64,000 bases of DNA from Promicromonospora panici. GTDB taxonomy: Bacteria > Actinomycetota > Actinomycetes > Actinomycetales > Cellulomonadaceae. The stretch is from the NCBI RefSeq assembly GCF_900608595.1, contig NZ_UWYY01000021.1:58543-122542 (forward strand), in the 5' to 3' direction. Position numbers and translations under genes: made by a program. Each line of letters opens with the position of its first letter. Within the stretch, counting starts at the first letter, position 1. The notes below the pieces were generated by a model. That model ran no database searches. It saw only the letters and a list, made by a program, of their open reading frames with translations, and was not told the origin of the DNA. Below, one piece after another: positions 42,544-51,072 of this stretch.

Positions 42544-43707
42544 GTGCCGGACACCCCCTTCGCCCCCGAGCCGTTCGTCCCGCAGACCGCCCCCGAGGCG
42601 ATCGAGGACCTCCGCACCCGGCTCCGGATGACCCGCTGGCCCGACGCGCCCGAGGACGCCGGATGGTCCCTGGGCACCGACATCGACTACCTGCGCGAGC
42701 TGGTCGCGTACTGGGCGGACGGGTTCGACTGGCCGGCGCAGGAGTCCGCGCTCGCCCGGCTGCCCCGCTTCCGCGCACAGGTCGAGGGCCTGGGGATCCA
42801 CTTCGTGCACGTCCGGGCTGTCGCGCCGACCGGGCCGGTGCTGCCGCTCGTGCTCTGCCATGGCTGGCCCGACTCGTTCTGGCGGTACTCGAAGGTCGTC
42901 TCGCTCCTGACCGACCCGGGCGCGCACGGCGGCGACCCGGCCGACGCCTTCGACGTCGTCGTCCCGGACATGCCGGGCTTCGGGTACTCGGACCGGCCGA
43001 CCGGACCGCCGCTGAGCTCCATCGACGTCGCCGGACTCTGGGCGCAGCTCATGCGCAACCTCGGCTACGAGCGGTTCGGCGCGGCAGGCGGCGACTTGGG
43101 TAGCCACGTGAGCCGGTACCTCGCGCTCGACCACCCCGACCGCGTCGCCGCCGTCCACCGCACGGACGGCGGCCTGCCCGTCTTCGCCGGTGATCCCGCG
43201 ACCCTCACCGCCGAGGAACGGGCCTGGTTCGCCGAGGCCGCCACCTGGAGCGCGGCCGAGGGCGCTTACGGCGCGATGCACCGCACCAAGCCGCAGACCG
43301 CGGCCGCCGCGCTCAACGACTCTCCCGCCGGCCTGGCCGCCTGGATCGTCGAGAAGCTCGAGGCGTGGAGCGACGGCGGCGTCGAGCGCGGCTACACCAG
43401 GGACGACATCCTCACGCTCCTGTCGATCTACTGGTTCACCGGGACGATCGGCTCGTCCATGCGGATGTACCACGCGAACGCGGGGATCCACGCCGGACAG
43501 CTCACCCGCCGGGTCGAGGTGCCGTCGGGGTTCTCGCTGTTCCGCGGCGACGTCGTCCGGCCGCCCCGGGCCTGGCTCGAACGCACCGCCAACACGGTGC
43601 GCGTGACCGAGCCCGAGCGTGGTGGGCACTTCGCGCCGTTCGAAGAGCCGGAGCTCTATGCGCGGGAGCTGCGTGAGTTCTTCCGGCCGTACCGCGGGAA
43701 CGGCTGA
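42544..43707 (+). CDS. Epoxide hydrolase, EHN-type alpha/beta hydrolase
   Basis: 387 residues. An N-terminal EHN domain (~1-95, IEDLRTRLRMTRWPDAPEDAGWSLG) precedes the hydrolase core. The oxyanion motif HGWP is at 106-109, the nucleophile Asp184 is in AAGGDLGS, and the catalytic His is in ERGGHFAPFEEPE. It resembles microsomal-type/juvenile-hormone epoxide hydrolases and converts epoxides to diols in the cytosol. GTG 42544 with AAGGTG seven bases upstream is chosen over an earlier ATG without family similarity. The next gene begins seven bases downstream. Confidence 0.92.
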   Translation: MPDTPFAPEPFVPQTAPEAIEDLRTRLRMTRWPDAPEDAGWSLGTDIDYLRELVAYWADGFDWPAQESALARLPRFRAQVEGLGIHFVHVRAVAPTGPVLPLVLCHGWPDSFWRYSKVVSLLTDPGAHGGDPADAFDVVVPDMPGFGYSDRPTGPPLSSIDVAGLWAQLMRNLGYERFGAAGGDLGSHVSRYLALDHPDRVAAVHRTDGGLPVFAGDPATLTAEERAWFAEAATWSAAEGAYGAMHRTKPQTAAAALNDSPAGLAAWIVEKLEAWSDGGVERGYTRDDILTLLSIYWFTGTIGSSMRMYHANAGIHAGQLTRRVEVPSGFSLFRGDVVRPPRAWLERTANTVRVTEPERGGHFAPFEEPELYARELREFFRPYRGNG

Positions 43708-43714
43708 CAGCAGC

Positions 43715-44281
43715 GTGACTGTCGTGCGCACGCTCGAAGTCGTTCGTCACTCGCTCACTCGCAAGGGCGCCGAGAGCGGGAAAGCGTCCCAGCTGTCGCC
43801 CGAGGGTGTCCGGCTCGCGCGGCAGCTCGGTGAGTCCTTGGCCGGGGTGGACTACGTCGCCGTGGGTGATCAGCCCCGACACCTCGAGACCGCGATCGCC
43901 ATGGGGTTCGCCGTGGACGGGCAGATCACATGGCCTTCCGGGTACGTCGACGGAGAAGTGCGCCACCACGACCAGTGGACGTGGGACGAACCCTTCGTCC
44001 ACTACGCGGCGTTGCTGGCCGACGGCCGCCGATTGAGCGAAGTCGCCCAGGAACACTTGTCGCACTGGCGACGCATCCTCGACGTCGTGCCCGACGGCGG
44101 AACCGGCCTGGTTGTTTCGTCAGGTGGATCTATTGAACCGGTCCTGGTCGCCGCCTTTCCCGACGCCGACCATGCAGGCTGGGGCGGACCACTGCACCAG
44201 CTCGAGGGAGCGACGATCTTGCTCGACGGCGGGCGCTTCACGAGCATCACGCTCCGCCGTCGCCCGCCGGTGCCAAGGTAA
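43715..44281 (+). CDS. Histidine phosphatase superfamily protein
   Basis: 188 residues from GTG 43715. The N-terminal RHSLTRKG places the phospho-acceptor His12 after Arg11, and SQLSPEGVRLARQLGESL is the usual second helix. The later VVSSGGSIEPVL replaces the common second-histidine motif HG with SG, so activity may be altered or absent. The substrate is unknown. It follows the epoxide hydrolase by seven bases and may be co-transcribed. Confidence 0.78.
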   Translation: MTVVRTLEVVRHSLTRKGAESGKASQLSPEGVRLARQLGESLAGVDYVAVGDQPRHLETAIAMGFAVDGQITWPSGYVDGEVRHHDQWTWDEPFVHYAALLADGRRLSEVAQEHLSHWRRILDVVPDGGTGLVVSSGGSIEPVLVAAFPDADHAGWGGPLHQLEGATILLDGGRFTSITLRRRPPVPR

Positions 44282-44296
44282 TGAATAGATGAATCG

Positions 44297-46330
44297 TCAG
44301 AAGGGTGGTTGGTCGGGGTAGCGGCGTAGTTGCTGTTCGGTGGTCGGTTGTTCGGTGCTCGGGTCGTGCGGGGTCGGGCCGTCGTCCGTGGTGTTGTTTC
44401 CTGTGGTCTGGTCGTTCGTCGTGAGTGGGTTGGTCAGGGGTGGTTGTCCGAGGCGTGCTCGGGTGTCGTCGATCAGGCTGGTGATGTCGTTGCTGACCTG
44501 TCCGATCTGGGTAGCGGGTCGGACATAGACGTGTCCGGTGGGCGCGGTCCAGGTGGTGACACCGGTGGCGGGGTCACGCACGGGGGTCCAGCCCTGGTGT
44601 GTTTTCGCGAGGTGGTGCGCTCGGCACAGGGGCTGCAGATTGGTGGCGCGGGTCTGTCCCGGGGTGCCGGGCGGCTGGGCCAGGGGGTCGAGGGTGTGGT
44701 CGAACGCGAGGATGTGGTCGAGGTCGGCGAACTGGGCGGGCCGGTCGCACTGCGGGAAGGTGCAGGTCTGGTCCCGGGTGGTGACGGCCTGGCGCAGCAG
44801 CTTGCCGGGTTGGTAGGTGGTGGTGGAGTAGTCGGTCAAGATCCCGGTGACCGGGTCGGTCAGCAGGCGTTGCCAGGTCGCGTCGGACGCGATCCGTGCG
44901 GCGGTATCGGCGGGGATGGGGCCGTGGCCGTGCAGGTGGCCGGGGGTGTTGTCCAGGCCGAGGAGCGTGGTGGCCGGGATCGTGATCCGGATCTGCGGCT
45001 TGACCGGGATTACCCGGATGGTGGTGCCGTTGCAGGTGCAGCCCCCGCAGGTGCAGCCCGTGGCGGGGACCGTGGTGCGCGGCAGGGCGGGCTCGTCCGC
45101 GCCCTCGCCAACACCGCCAACACCGCTGCTGCTGCTACTGCTACTGCTACTGCTACTGGTCGCCTTGGTGTCGGCTGTCACCTCGGGGCTGGTCGTCTCG
45201 ATGCCGGCCGGTTCGGTGCTCGCGGGTTCGGTGCTCGCGGGTTCGGGGGCGCACTCGGGGTGGGGTGGGACGATGATGCGGCCGGTGGTGATCGCGACCA
45301 GGGCATCGGCGCGGGCCTGGGCCAGGGTCCGGGTCCCGCCCGGGGCACGGCGCAGGGCGTGCGCGGCCTGCTCGACCGCGTCCCACACCGCGGCAGCGTC
45401 CGTGGCAGGCAGGTGCGCGCTGAGCCGCGCCATGCTGTTGTCCGCCGGGTCCAGGAACACCGCCCGCCGCGACCGGGCATGCCGTGCGGTCTCCGTGCTG
45501 CCCTTGAGCTCGTTCGCGAACTCGTTCATCTTCTCCCGCAGCCACCGGCGTGTACGGTCTGGTGCTTGCGGCCCGAACCGTGCGATCGCCTCCGCCCGTT
45601 CCTCGACCGTGAGCGGGTTACCCGAGCGCAGCAGGATGTCCGCCTTGGCGACATCGATCACACCGTGCTGCAGGGCATGCAGGACCGGGGGGTGCTCGGC
45701 CAGGCCGGCACCACGAGCCAGGTGCTTGCTCGCCTCGTCCTGCGGGACTCGTAGCCGGGCACTGATCTCCGCCGCGGCCGCGTTGTGCTCCTCGGTCCAG
45801 CCCCGCCGCCGCCCGATCTCACCCAGGGCACGTGACTGCGACGCGATCGCCCAGGAGACCACCTCCTGCCACCGCGCCGCGACTTCCAACAGCTCGACGT
45901 CATCGACCGCAGCCACGTCGACACCGGACAGGGCATCGACCAGGCCACCACCCACCGGCAACTCATCCAGACCACCGGCATCCGACCCAGCAGCACGCGT
46001 CGCATCCACCGTCACGCTGGCAGGGGCGGGCGTACCAGCGTCGGGGCGGGGCGAAGGCGCCTCACCGCCGACGACAGCGGCATCAGTGGTAGTGACCGGT
46101 GTCGGAGCGACCTGTGTCCGGACGACACGAGTGTGGCCACGCCAGGTCACGATGGCCTCAGGCAGCTTGCCCTCCTGGCCGAACGGCAGAGCACTCCAGC
46201 TCAACGCCGGCACGCAACCGCCCGCCACCGGCACATCGGACAGCACGGCGGATACGGTGGCCGCCAGGACACGCCCCAGCGAACGCTCCACCACAGTGAC
46301 ACCACCCCGGTCACCAACACTCCCACTCAT
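44297..46330 (-). CDS. DUF222/13E12-family HNH endonuclease
   Basis: 677 residues. A DUF222 helical region (~110-330: SWAIASQSRALGEIGRRRGWTEEH, RFGPQAPDRTRRWLREKMNEF) is followed by a low-complexity linker with Pro/Glu/Thr repeats and eleven consecutive Ser. The HNH nuclease domain is at the C-terminus (CTFPQCDRPAQFADLDHILAF, then TNLQPLCRAHHLAKTH). A CTCGGCTC-type cysteine cluster lies between them. The family is abundant and often multicopy in actinobacteria. The start at 46330 has GGAAGGGGG upstream. An SOS-box match lies 48 bases before the start, so it is probably DNA-damage induced. Confidence 0.88.
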   Translation of the reverse strand: MSGSVGDRGGVTVVERSLGRVLAATVSAVLSDVPVAGGCVPALSWSALPFGQEGKLPEAIVTWRGHTRVVRTQVAPTPVTTTDAAVVGGEAPSPRPDAGTPAPASVTVDATRAAGSDAGGLDELPVGGGLVDALSGVDVAAVDDVELLEVAARWQEVVSWAIASQSRALGEIGRRRGWTEEHNAAAAEISARLRVPQDEASKHLARGAGLAEHPPVLHALQHGVIDVAKADILLRSGNPLTVEERAEAIARFGPQAPDRTRRWLREKMNEFANELKGSTETARHARSRRAVFLDPADNSMARLSAHLPATDAAAVWDAVEQAAHALRRAPGGTRTLAQARADALVAITTGRIIVPPHPECAPEPASTEPASTEPAGIETTSPEVTADTKATSSSSSSSSSSSGVGGVGEGADEPALPRTTVPATGCTCGGCTCNGTTIRVIPVKPQIRITIPATTLLGLDNTPGHLHGHGPIPADTAARIASDATWQRLLTDPVTGILTDYSTTTYQPGKLLRQAVTTRDQTCTFPQCDRPAQFADLDHILAFDHTLDPLAQPPGTPGQTRATNLQPLCRAHHLAKTHQGWTPVRDPATGVTTWTAPTGHVYVRPATQIGQVSNDITSLIDDTRARLGQPPLTNPLTTNDQTTGNNTTDDGPTPHDPSTEQPTTEQQLRRYPDQPPF
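45125..45157 (-). repeat. In-frame AGT/AGC microsatellite encoding polyserine
   Basis: Eleven Ser codons in a row, alternating AGT AGC four times and then AGC three times on the minus strand, inside the linker of the HNH protein. Unit length is a multiple of three, so slippage changes linker length without frameshift. Confidence 0.8.
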
Positions 46331-46378
46331 CCCCGCCACCCCCTTCCACGACCAACCCATCCAACAATCATGTACGCA

Positions 46379-46394
46379 TCGAATATATGTTCGA
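46379..46394. promoter_or_regulatory. SOS (LexA) box upstream of the HNH gene
   Basis: On the minus strand TCGAACATATATTCGA matches the actinobacterial SOS consensus TCGAAC-N4-GTTCGA at 11 of 12 positions. It is 48 bases upstream of the ATG at 46330 and overlaps a plausible promoter region. Confidence 0.7.
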
Positions 46395-46548
46395 TCCAAC
46401 GAGACCGCATCTTGAGATTTCAGGTTGTGGACAACCTCGCGGTAGGGGATCGTGCACGCCACCGACAGTAGACGGACCCACCGACACACCCCGCATCGCG
46501 GCGGTGCTGGACGACAGCACGCGCCGTCCACGACGAGGAGTCATCTGA

Positions 46549-47547
46549 ATGCAGCGACGAACACTGGGATCCGGAGCGGCCGGCCTCGAAGTCTCAGCCA
46601 TCGGGCTGGGCTGCATGGGCATGAGCCAGAGCTACGGCCCCAACCCGGGCACCCGCGACGAGATGATCGCCGTCCTGCGCGGCGCCGTCGACCGCGGGAT
46701 CACGCTTTTCGACACCGCCGAGGTCTACGGGCCGTTCGTCAACGAGGAGCTGGTCGGTGAGGCCCTCGCCCCGGTGCGTGACCAGGTCGTCATCGCCACG
46801 AAGTTCGGCTTCCAGCTCGACGACGAGGGCCGCAGCGTCGGCACGGACAGCCGCCCCGAGCACATCCGGCAGGTCGCCGACGCCTCGCTGCGCCGGCTCG
46901 GCACGGACGTCATCGACCTCTTCTACCAGCACCGCGTCGACCCCCAGGTGCCGATCGAGGACGTCGCCGGCGCCGTCGCGGAGCTGATCGAGGCCGGCAA
47001 GGTGCGCCGCTTCGGCCTCTCGGAGGCAGGAGCCGACACCATCCGCCGCGCACACGCGGTCCAGCCCGTCACGGCGCTGCAGAGCGAGTACTCCCTCTGG
47101 ACCCGCGATCCCGAGCCCGAGATCTTGCCCACGCTCGAAGAGCTCGGCATCGGCTTCGTGCCGTTCAGCCCGCTCGGCCGGGGCTTCCTCACGGGCGCGC
47201 TCGACAGCTCGACACAGCTCGCCGACGACGACATGCGCGCGGGCCTGCCGCGGTTCAGTGCGGAGAACCGCGACGCCAACCGCGCGTTCGTGGAGCTGCT
47301 CGGCGCCGTCGCCGCCCGCAAGGGCTGCACGACGGCGCAGGTCGCGCTCGCCTGGCTGCTCGCCCAGCGGCCGTGGATCGTCCCGATTCCCGGCACGCGC
47401 CGGATCAGCCGCCTCGAGGAGAACATCGGCGCGGCCGACGTCGACCTCACCGCCGAAGACCTGGCCGAGATCGCCGCCGGCGCCGAACGGATCCAGGTCA
47501 GCGGTGCGCGCTACACCGAGGCGATGCTGCGGATGACGGGCCTGTAG
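46549..47547 (+). CDS. Aldo-keto reductase
   Basis: 332 residues, (beta/alpha)8 AKR. The first strand is SAIGLGCMGMSQSYG. The catalytic tetrad is Asp55/Tyr60 (FDTAEVYGPFVNEE), Lys (VIATKFGF) and His (LFYQHRVD). The NADPH site is near IPGTRRISRLEENIGA. It resembles the YghZ/AKR13-like group; it reduces aldehydes or ketones of unknown identity with NADPH. GAGGAG lies upstream of the ATG. It converges on the hydroxyproline operon. Confidence 0.92.
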   Translation: MQRRTLGSGAAGLEVSAIGLGCMGMSQSYGPNPGTRDEMIAVLRGAVDRGITLFDTAEVYGPFVNEELVGEALAPVRDQVVIATKFGFQLDDEGRSVGTDSRPEHIRQVADASLRRLGTDVIDLFYQHRVDPQVPIEDVAGAVAELIEAGKVRRFGLSEAGADTIRRAHAVQPVTALQSEYSLWTRDPEPEILPTLEELGIGFVPFSPLGRGFLTGALDSSTQLADDDMRAGLPRFSAENRDANRAFVELLGAVAARKGCTTAQVALAWLLAQRPWIVPIPGTRRISRLEENIGAADVDLTAEDLAEIAAGAERIQVSGARYTEAMLRMTGL

Positions 47548-47574
47548 CGCCTCCACAGGCCGGGGTCCGAGACG

Positions 47575-49056
47575 TCACCAGCCCAGCGACTCGCCACGCC
47601 GCGCGATCGTGCGCGGCACGCCCCAGGGGTTGTCGTCACGCAGCGGCGGAGGCAGCAGCTCCTGCGGTGCGTCCTGGAAGGCGACCCCGCGCAGGAACCG
47701 GCCGATCGCCGCGGTGCCGACCGACGTCCCGTCGGAGGTGGTCGCGGGCCAGGGACCGCCGTGCTGCATCGCCGGCGTCACGGCGACGCCCGTGGGCCAG
47801 CCGCCGAGCAGGATCCGCCCTGCGTGCCGGGCCAGCCGGGCGACCAGCAGACCCGGCTCCCCCGCCCCCAGGTGCAGGGTCAGCGTGAGGTTCCCGGGGA
47901 ACAGCTCGGCCACGACCGCCCCCAGGTCGGCCTCGGACGGGTACTCCACGATCACGGAGAACGGCCCGAAAACCTCGTCGAGCAGCACTGATCCGGCGGT
48001 CCGGAGCAGGTCGAGCCCGACGGCGACGAAGGTCGGCGTCGCCCAGCCCTGCCCGTCGGCGTCCCGCCGGAACCCGCCCCGGTGCACGACCCGGACGCCG
48101 TCCACGCCCAGCGCCTCGGCAACGCGCCGCTCGTACCCGTCGGCGATCGACGGGTTCAGCAGCCGGTGCTCCGGTACCTGCGCAGCGGCGGCGGCCACGA
48201 CGTCGTCGTACGCCGTGCCCTGCGGGACCAGGAGGAAGCCCGGCTTGGTGCACAGCTGGCCGGCCGAGCCGGACACGCTGCCCACGTAGCCGCTCAGCAG
48301 CTCGTCCGCCCGCTCGCTCAGCGCGCGCTCCGAGACGAGCACAGGGTTGACGCTGCCCAGCTCGCCGAAGAACGGGATGGGGTCGGGCCGCGCGGCCGCC
48401 CGGGCGGCGAGGAGCTGCCCGACCCGCTGCGACCCGGTGAACGCCGCCGCCCGCACCGCCGGGTGCTCGACGAGCGCGACACCGGCGTCCTGCGACGTGA
48501 CGAGCTGCAGCGTCGCGGCGGGCAGCCCGGCCTCGACCAGCGCGGCCGCGACGAGCTCGGCGACCCGCTCCGACAGCCGCAGATGCCCCGGGTGCGCCTT
48601 GACGATCACCGGGCAGCCCGCCGCGAGCGCCGCCGCGGTGTCGCCGCCGGCGACGGAGAACGCGAACGGGAAGTTGCTCGCCGCGAAGTTCAGCACGGGT
48701 CCGACGGGCCAGAGGGTGCGGCGCAGGTCGGGGCGCGGGCCGAGGGCGAACTCGGGGTCGGCCTCGTCGAGGCGGACGTCGAGGTAGGCGCCGTCCGTGA
48801 CAACCCGCGCGAACAGGCGCAGCTGCACCTGCGTGCGCTTGAGCTCACCGCGCAGGCGGACCTCGGCGAGGCCGGTCTCGGCCTGGGCGATGGCGACCAG
48901 CTCGTCCGCGTGGTCGCCCAGGGCGGCGGCCGCGCGGCGCAGGGCGTCAGCCCGCAGCCCGGGGGCGGCCAGGGACAGCCCGTCGAACGCCTCCTGGGCG
49001 CGGCGGGCCACGTCGTCGACGGTGCGGTCAAGCTCGGGCGCCGCGGTGGCGGTCAT
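47575..49056 (-). CDS. 2-oxoglutarate semialdehyde (2,5-dioxopentanoate) dehydrogenase
   Basis: 493 residues, aldehyde dehydrogenase fold. FTGSQ (206-210) is the NAD(P) loop, Glu232 (FFGELGSVNP) the general base and Cys269 (SGSAGQLCTKPG) the nucleophile. The GSAGQLCTKPG segment and overall form match the KGSADH group, which oxidises 2-oxoglutarate semialdehyde to 2-oxoglutarate, the last step of hydroxyproline (and some pentose/hexarate) breakdown. It is last in the hydroxyproline operon, 87 bases after the epimerase, with GAGGAG before its ATG. Confidence 0.9.
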   Translation of the reverse strand: MTATAAPELDRTVDDVARRAQEAFDGLSLAAPGLRADALRRAAAALGDHADELVAIAQAETGLAEVRLRGELKRTQVQLRLFARVVTDGAYLDVRLDEADPEFALGPRPDLRRTLWPVGPVLNFAASNFPFAFSVAGGDTAAALAAGCPVIVKAHPGHLRLSERVAELVAAALVEAGLPAATLQLVTSQDAGVALVEHPAVRAAAFTGSQRVGQLLAARAAARPDPIPFFGELGSVNPVLVSERALSERADELLSGYVGSVSGSAGQLCTKPGFLLVPQGTAYDDVVAAAAAQVPEHRLLNPSIADGYERRVAEALGVDGVRVVHRGGFRRDADGQGWATPTFVAVGLDLLRTAGSVLLDEVFGPFSVIVEYPSEADLGAVVAELFPGNLTLTLHLGAGEPGLLVARLARHAGRILLGGWPTGVAVTPAMQHGGPWPATTSDGTSVGTAAIGRFLRGVAFQDAPQELLPPPLRDDNPWGVPRTIARRGESLGW

Positions 49057-49143
49057 GGATCGCTCCTCATCAGTAACGGGTTCGGCTGGCAGGTCAAACA
49101 GCGGGTTCAGACGGCAGCTTCAGACGGCGACAGGGACACAGCG

Positions 49144-50145
49144 TCAGAAGACGAATCCCGTCGGGAACGGGTCGCTCGGGTCGAGCAGGTAGTTGGCGGT
49201 ACCGGTCACCCAGGCGCGCCCGGTGATCGTCGGCACGACGGCGGGCACGTCCGCGACGGTGGTCTCGCCGACCAGCCGCCCGACGAACCGGCTGCCGATG
49301 AACGACTCGTTGACGAACTCGTCGCCGACGGCCAGCTCACCGCGCGCCCAGAGCTCGGCCATCCGCGCCGACGTCCCCGTCCCGCACGGGGACCGGTCGA
49401 ACCAGCCGGGCCAGATGGCCATCGCATGGCGCGAGTGCCGCGCGTCGGAACCGGGCGCGATCAGCTCCACGTGGTGGCATCCCTCGACGCCGTCGAGCTC
49501 CGGGTGCTTAGGCAGGGCGGTCTCGTTGATCGCGTCCATGATGGCGAGCCCTGCGGCCAGCAGGTCCTGCTGGCGGGCACGGTCGAAGGGCAGCTTCAGG
49601 TCGTCGAGGTCGACGAGGGCGTAGAAGTTACCGCCGAACGCCATCGAGTAGGGCACGGTGCCGTAGCCGGGCACCTCGACCGTCTGGTCGAGCGCCGTCA
49701 CGAAGCTGGGTACGTTCTCGATGGTCACGGCGTCCGCGTGGCCGCCGCTGACGGCCACCTTGGCGACCACCAGCCCTGCCGGGGTGTCGAGCCTGATCTC
49801 GGTCACCGGCTCGACGACGTCGACCATGCCCGTCTCGACCAGGACGGTGGCCACCCCGATCGTGCCGTGCCCGCACATGGGCAGGCAGCCGGACACCTCG
49901 ATGTAGACGACGCCCCAGTCGCAGTCGGGCCGGGTGGGCGGCTGCAGGATGGCGCCACTCATCGCGGCGTGCCCCCGCGGCTCGTTCATGAGGAACTGCC
50001 GCAGCTCGTCCATGTGCTCCATGAAGTAGAGCCGCCGGTCGTTCATCGTGCCGCCCGGTATCGGCCCGACGCCGCCCGTGATCACGCGCGTCGGCATCCC
50101 CTCGGTGTGCGAGTCGACGGCGCTGATGGTCCTGCTGCTACGCAT
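49144..50145 (-). CDS. 4-hydroxyproline 2-epimerase
   Basis: 333 residues, proline racemase family. The two catalytic cysteines are present: Cys91 in MCGHGTIG and Cys254 in RSPCGTGTSA. The Cys/Cys pair indicates a true racemase/epimerase rather than the Thr-containing dehydratase subgroup. It converts trans-4-hydroxy-L-proline to cis-4-hydroxy-D-proline, the first committed step. GAGGAG overlaps the end of the upstream DapA-type gene, nine bases away. The operon context makes hydroxyproline rather than proline the likely substrate. Confidence 0.92.
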   Translation of the reverse strand: MRSSRTISAVDSHTEGMPTRVITGGVGPIPGGTMNDRRLYFMEHMDELRQFLMNEPRGHAAMSGAILQPPTRPDCDWGVVYIEVSGCLPMCGHGTIGVATVLVETGMVDVVEPVTEIRLDTPAGLVVAKVAVSGGHADAVTIENVPSFVTALDQTVEVPGYGTVPYSMAFGGNFYALVDLDDLKLPFDRARQQDLLAAGLAIMDAINETALPKHPELDGVEGCHHVELIAPGSDARHSRHAMAIWPGWFDRSPCGTGTSARMAELWARGELAVGDEFVNESFIGSRFVGRLVGETTVADVPAVVPTITGRAWVTGTANYLLDPSDPFPTGFVF

Positions 50146-50154
50146 GGTCTCTCC

Positions 50155-51072
50155 TCAGCGTGAGGCGATGTAGGTGAGCGCCGCTTCGGTCTCCTTGCGG
50201 ACCTGGGCCTCGTGCTCCGCGCTCAGCGGCCCGCGCGGCGGGCGGGTGGGCCCACCGTAGCTCTGCCCGGCGATGTCGATCGAGAGCTTGATCGCCTGCA
50301 CGAACTCGGTCCGTGAGTCCCAGCGGAAGACCGGCACGAGGTGGCTGTACAGCTCGCGCGCCTCAGCGATCTTACCCTCGGTGACCAGGGTGTAGATCTC
50401 GACGGCTTCACGCGGGAACGCGTTCGGGTAGCCGGCGAACCAGCCCGTCGCGCCGGTCACGAGCGACTCGAAGAGCAGGTCGTCGGCTCCGGCGATGACG
50501 TCGAGGTCCGGTGCCAGCTCCTTGATCTCCAGGACACGCCGCACGTCCCCGGAGAACTCCTTCACGGCCACGACGTTCTCGAGCTGCGCCAGCTCGGCCA
50601 GGATGTCGGGCGTGAGGTCGACCTTCGTGTCGATCGGGTTGTTGTAGATCATGATCGGGAGGCCCACCTCGTTGACCGCGGCATAGTGGGCGATCACCTC
50701 GGACCGGTTCGCGCGGTAGATCGTGGGCGGTAGCAGCAGGACGCCGTCGGCCCCGTCCTCGGCGGCGAGCTCCGCCCAGTGCTTGGCCTGGTGCGAGCCG
50801 ACGCCGTGTACCCCCGCCACGACCAGCCCGCGGTCGCCGACCGTCGCGACGGCGGTCTGCACGACCTTGCGGCGCTCCTCGTCGGTGAGCGACGAGTACT
50901 CGCCCAGCGAGCCGTTCGGCCCGACGCCGCGGCAGCCGTTGTTGATCAGGAAGTCGCAGTGCGCGGCGAACCGCTCGTAGTCGACGGCGAGCCCGGCCGG
51001 TGCCGACCTGTCCGGCGTGAAGGCGAGGGTGGTGGCGACGATCACGCCGCCGAGGTCGAAACGCTGGTTCAT
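50155..51072 (-). CDS. 1-pyrroline-4-hydroxy-2-carboxylate deaminase, DapA family
   Basis: 305 residues, TIM barrel. The Schiff-base Lys171 (VAVKEFSGD) and Tyr143 (IMIYNNPIDTK) are conserved, with GPNGSLGEYSSLT in place of the substrate-binding loop. Members in hydroxyproline operons deaminate and dehydrate 1-pyrroline-4-hydroxy-2-carboxylate to 2-oxoglutarate semialdehyde. The ATG overlaps the TGA of the dehydrogenase subunit gene. Position between dehydrogenase and epimerase genes supports this role over dihydrodipicolinate synthesis. Confidence 0.9.
   Translation of the reverse strand: MNQRFDLGGVIVATTLAFTPDRSAPAGLAVDYERFAAHCDFLINNGCRGVGPNGSLGEYSSLTDEERRKVVQTAVATVGDRGLVVAGVHGVGSHQAKHWAELAAEDGADGVLLLPPTIYRANRSEVIAHYAAVNEVGLPIMIYNNPIDTKVDLTPDILAELAQLENVVAVKEFSGDVRRVLEIKELAPDLDVIAGADDLLFESLVTGATGWFAGYPNAFPREAVEIYTLVTEGKIAEARELYSHLVPVFRWDSRTEFVQAIKLSIDIAGQSYGGPTRPPRGPLSAEHEAQVRKETEAALTYIASR

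Noticed and set aside
44281..44297. Terminator between the converging phosphatase and HNH genes
   Set aside because: No dyad of useful length is present in this short gap.
46423..46436. DnaA-box-like palindrome GGTTGTGGACAACC upstream of the aldo-keto reductase
   Set aside because: It contains TTGTCCACA but is a single copy with no AT-rich region or dnaA/dnaN neighbours; at most a regulator site.
49144..50145. Calling the proline-racemase-family gene a hydroxyproline dehydratase
   Set aside because: Dehydratases of the family replace the second catalytic Cys by Thr; here both Cys91 and Cys254 are present.
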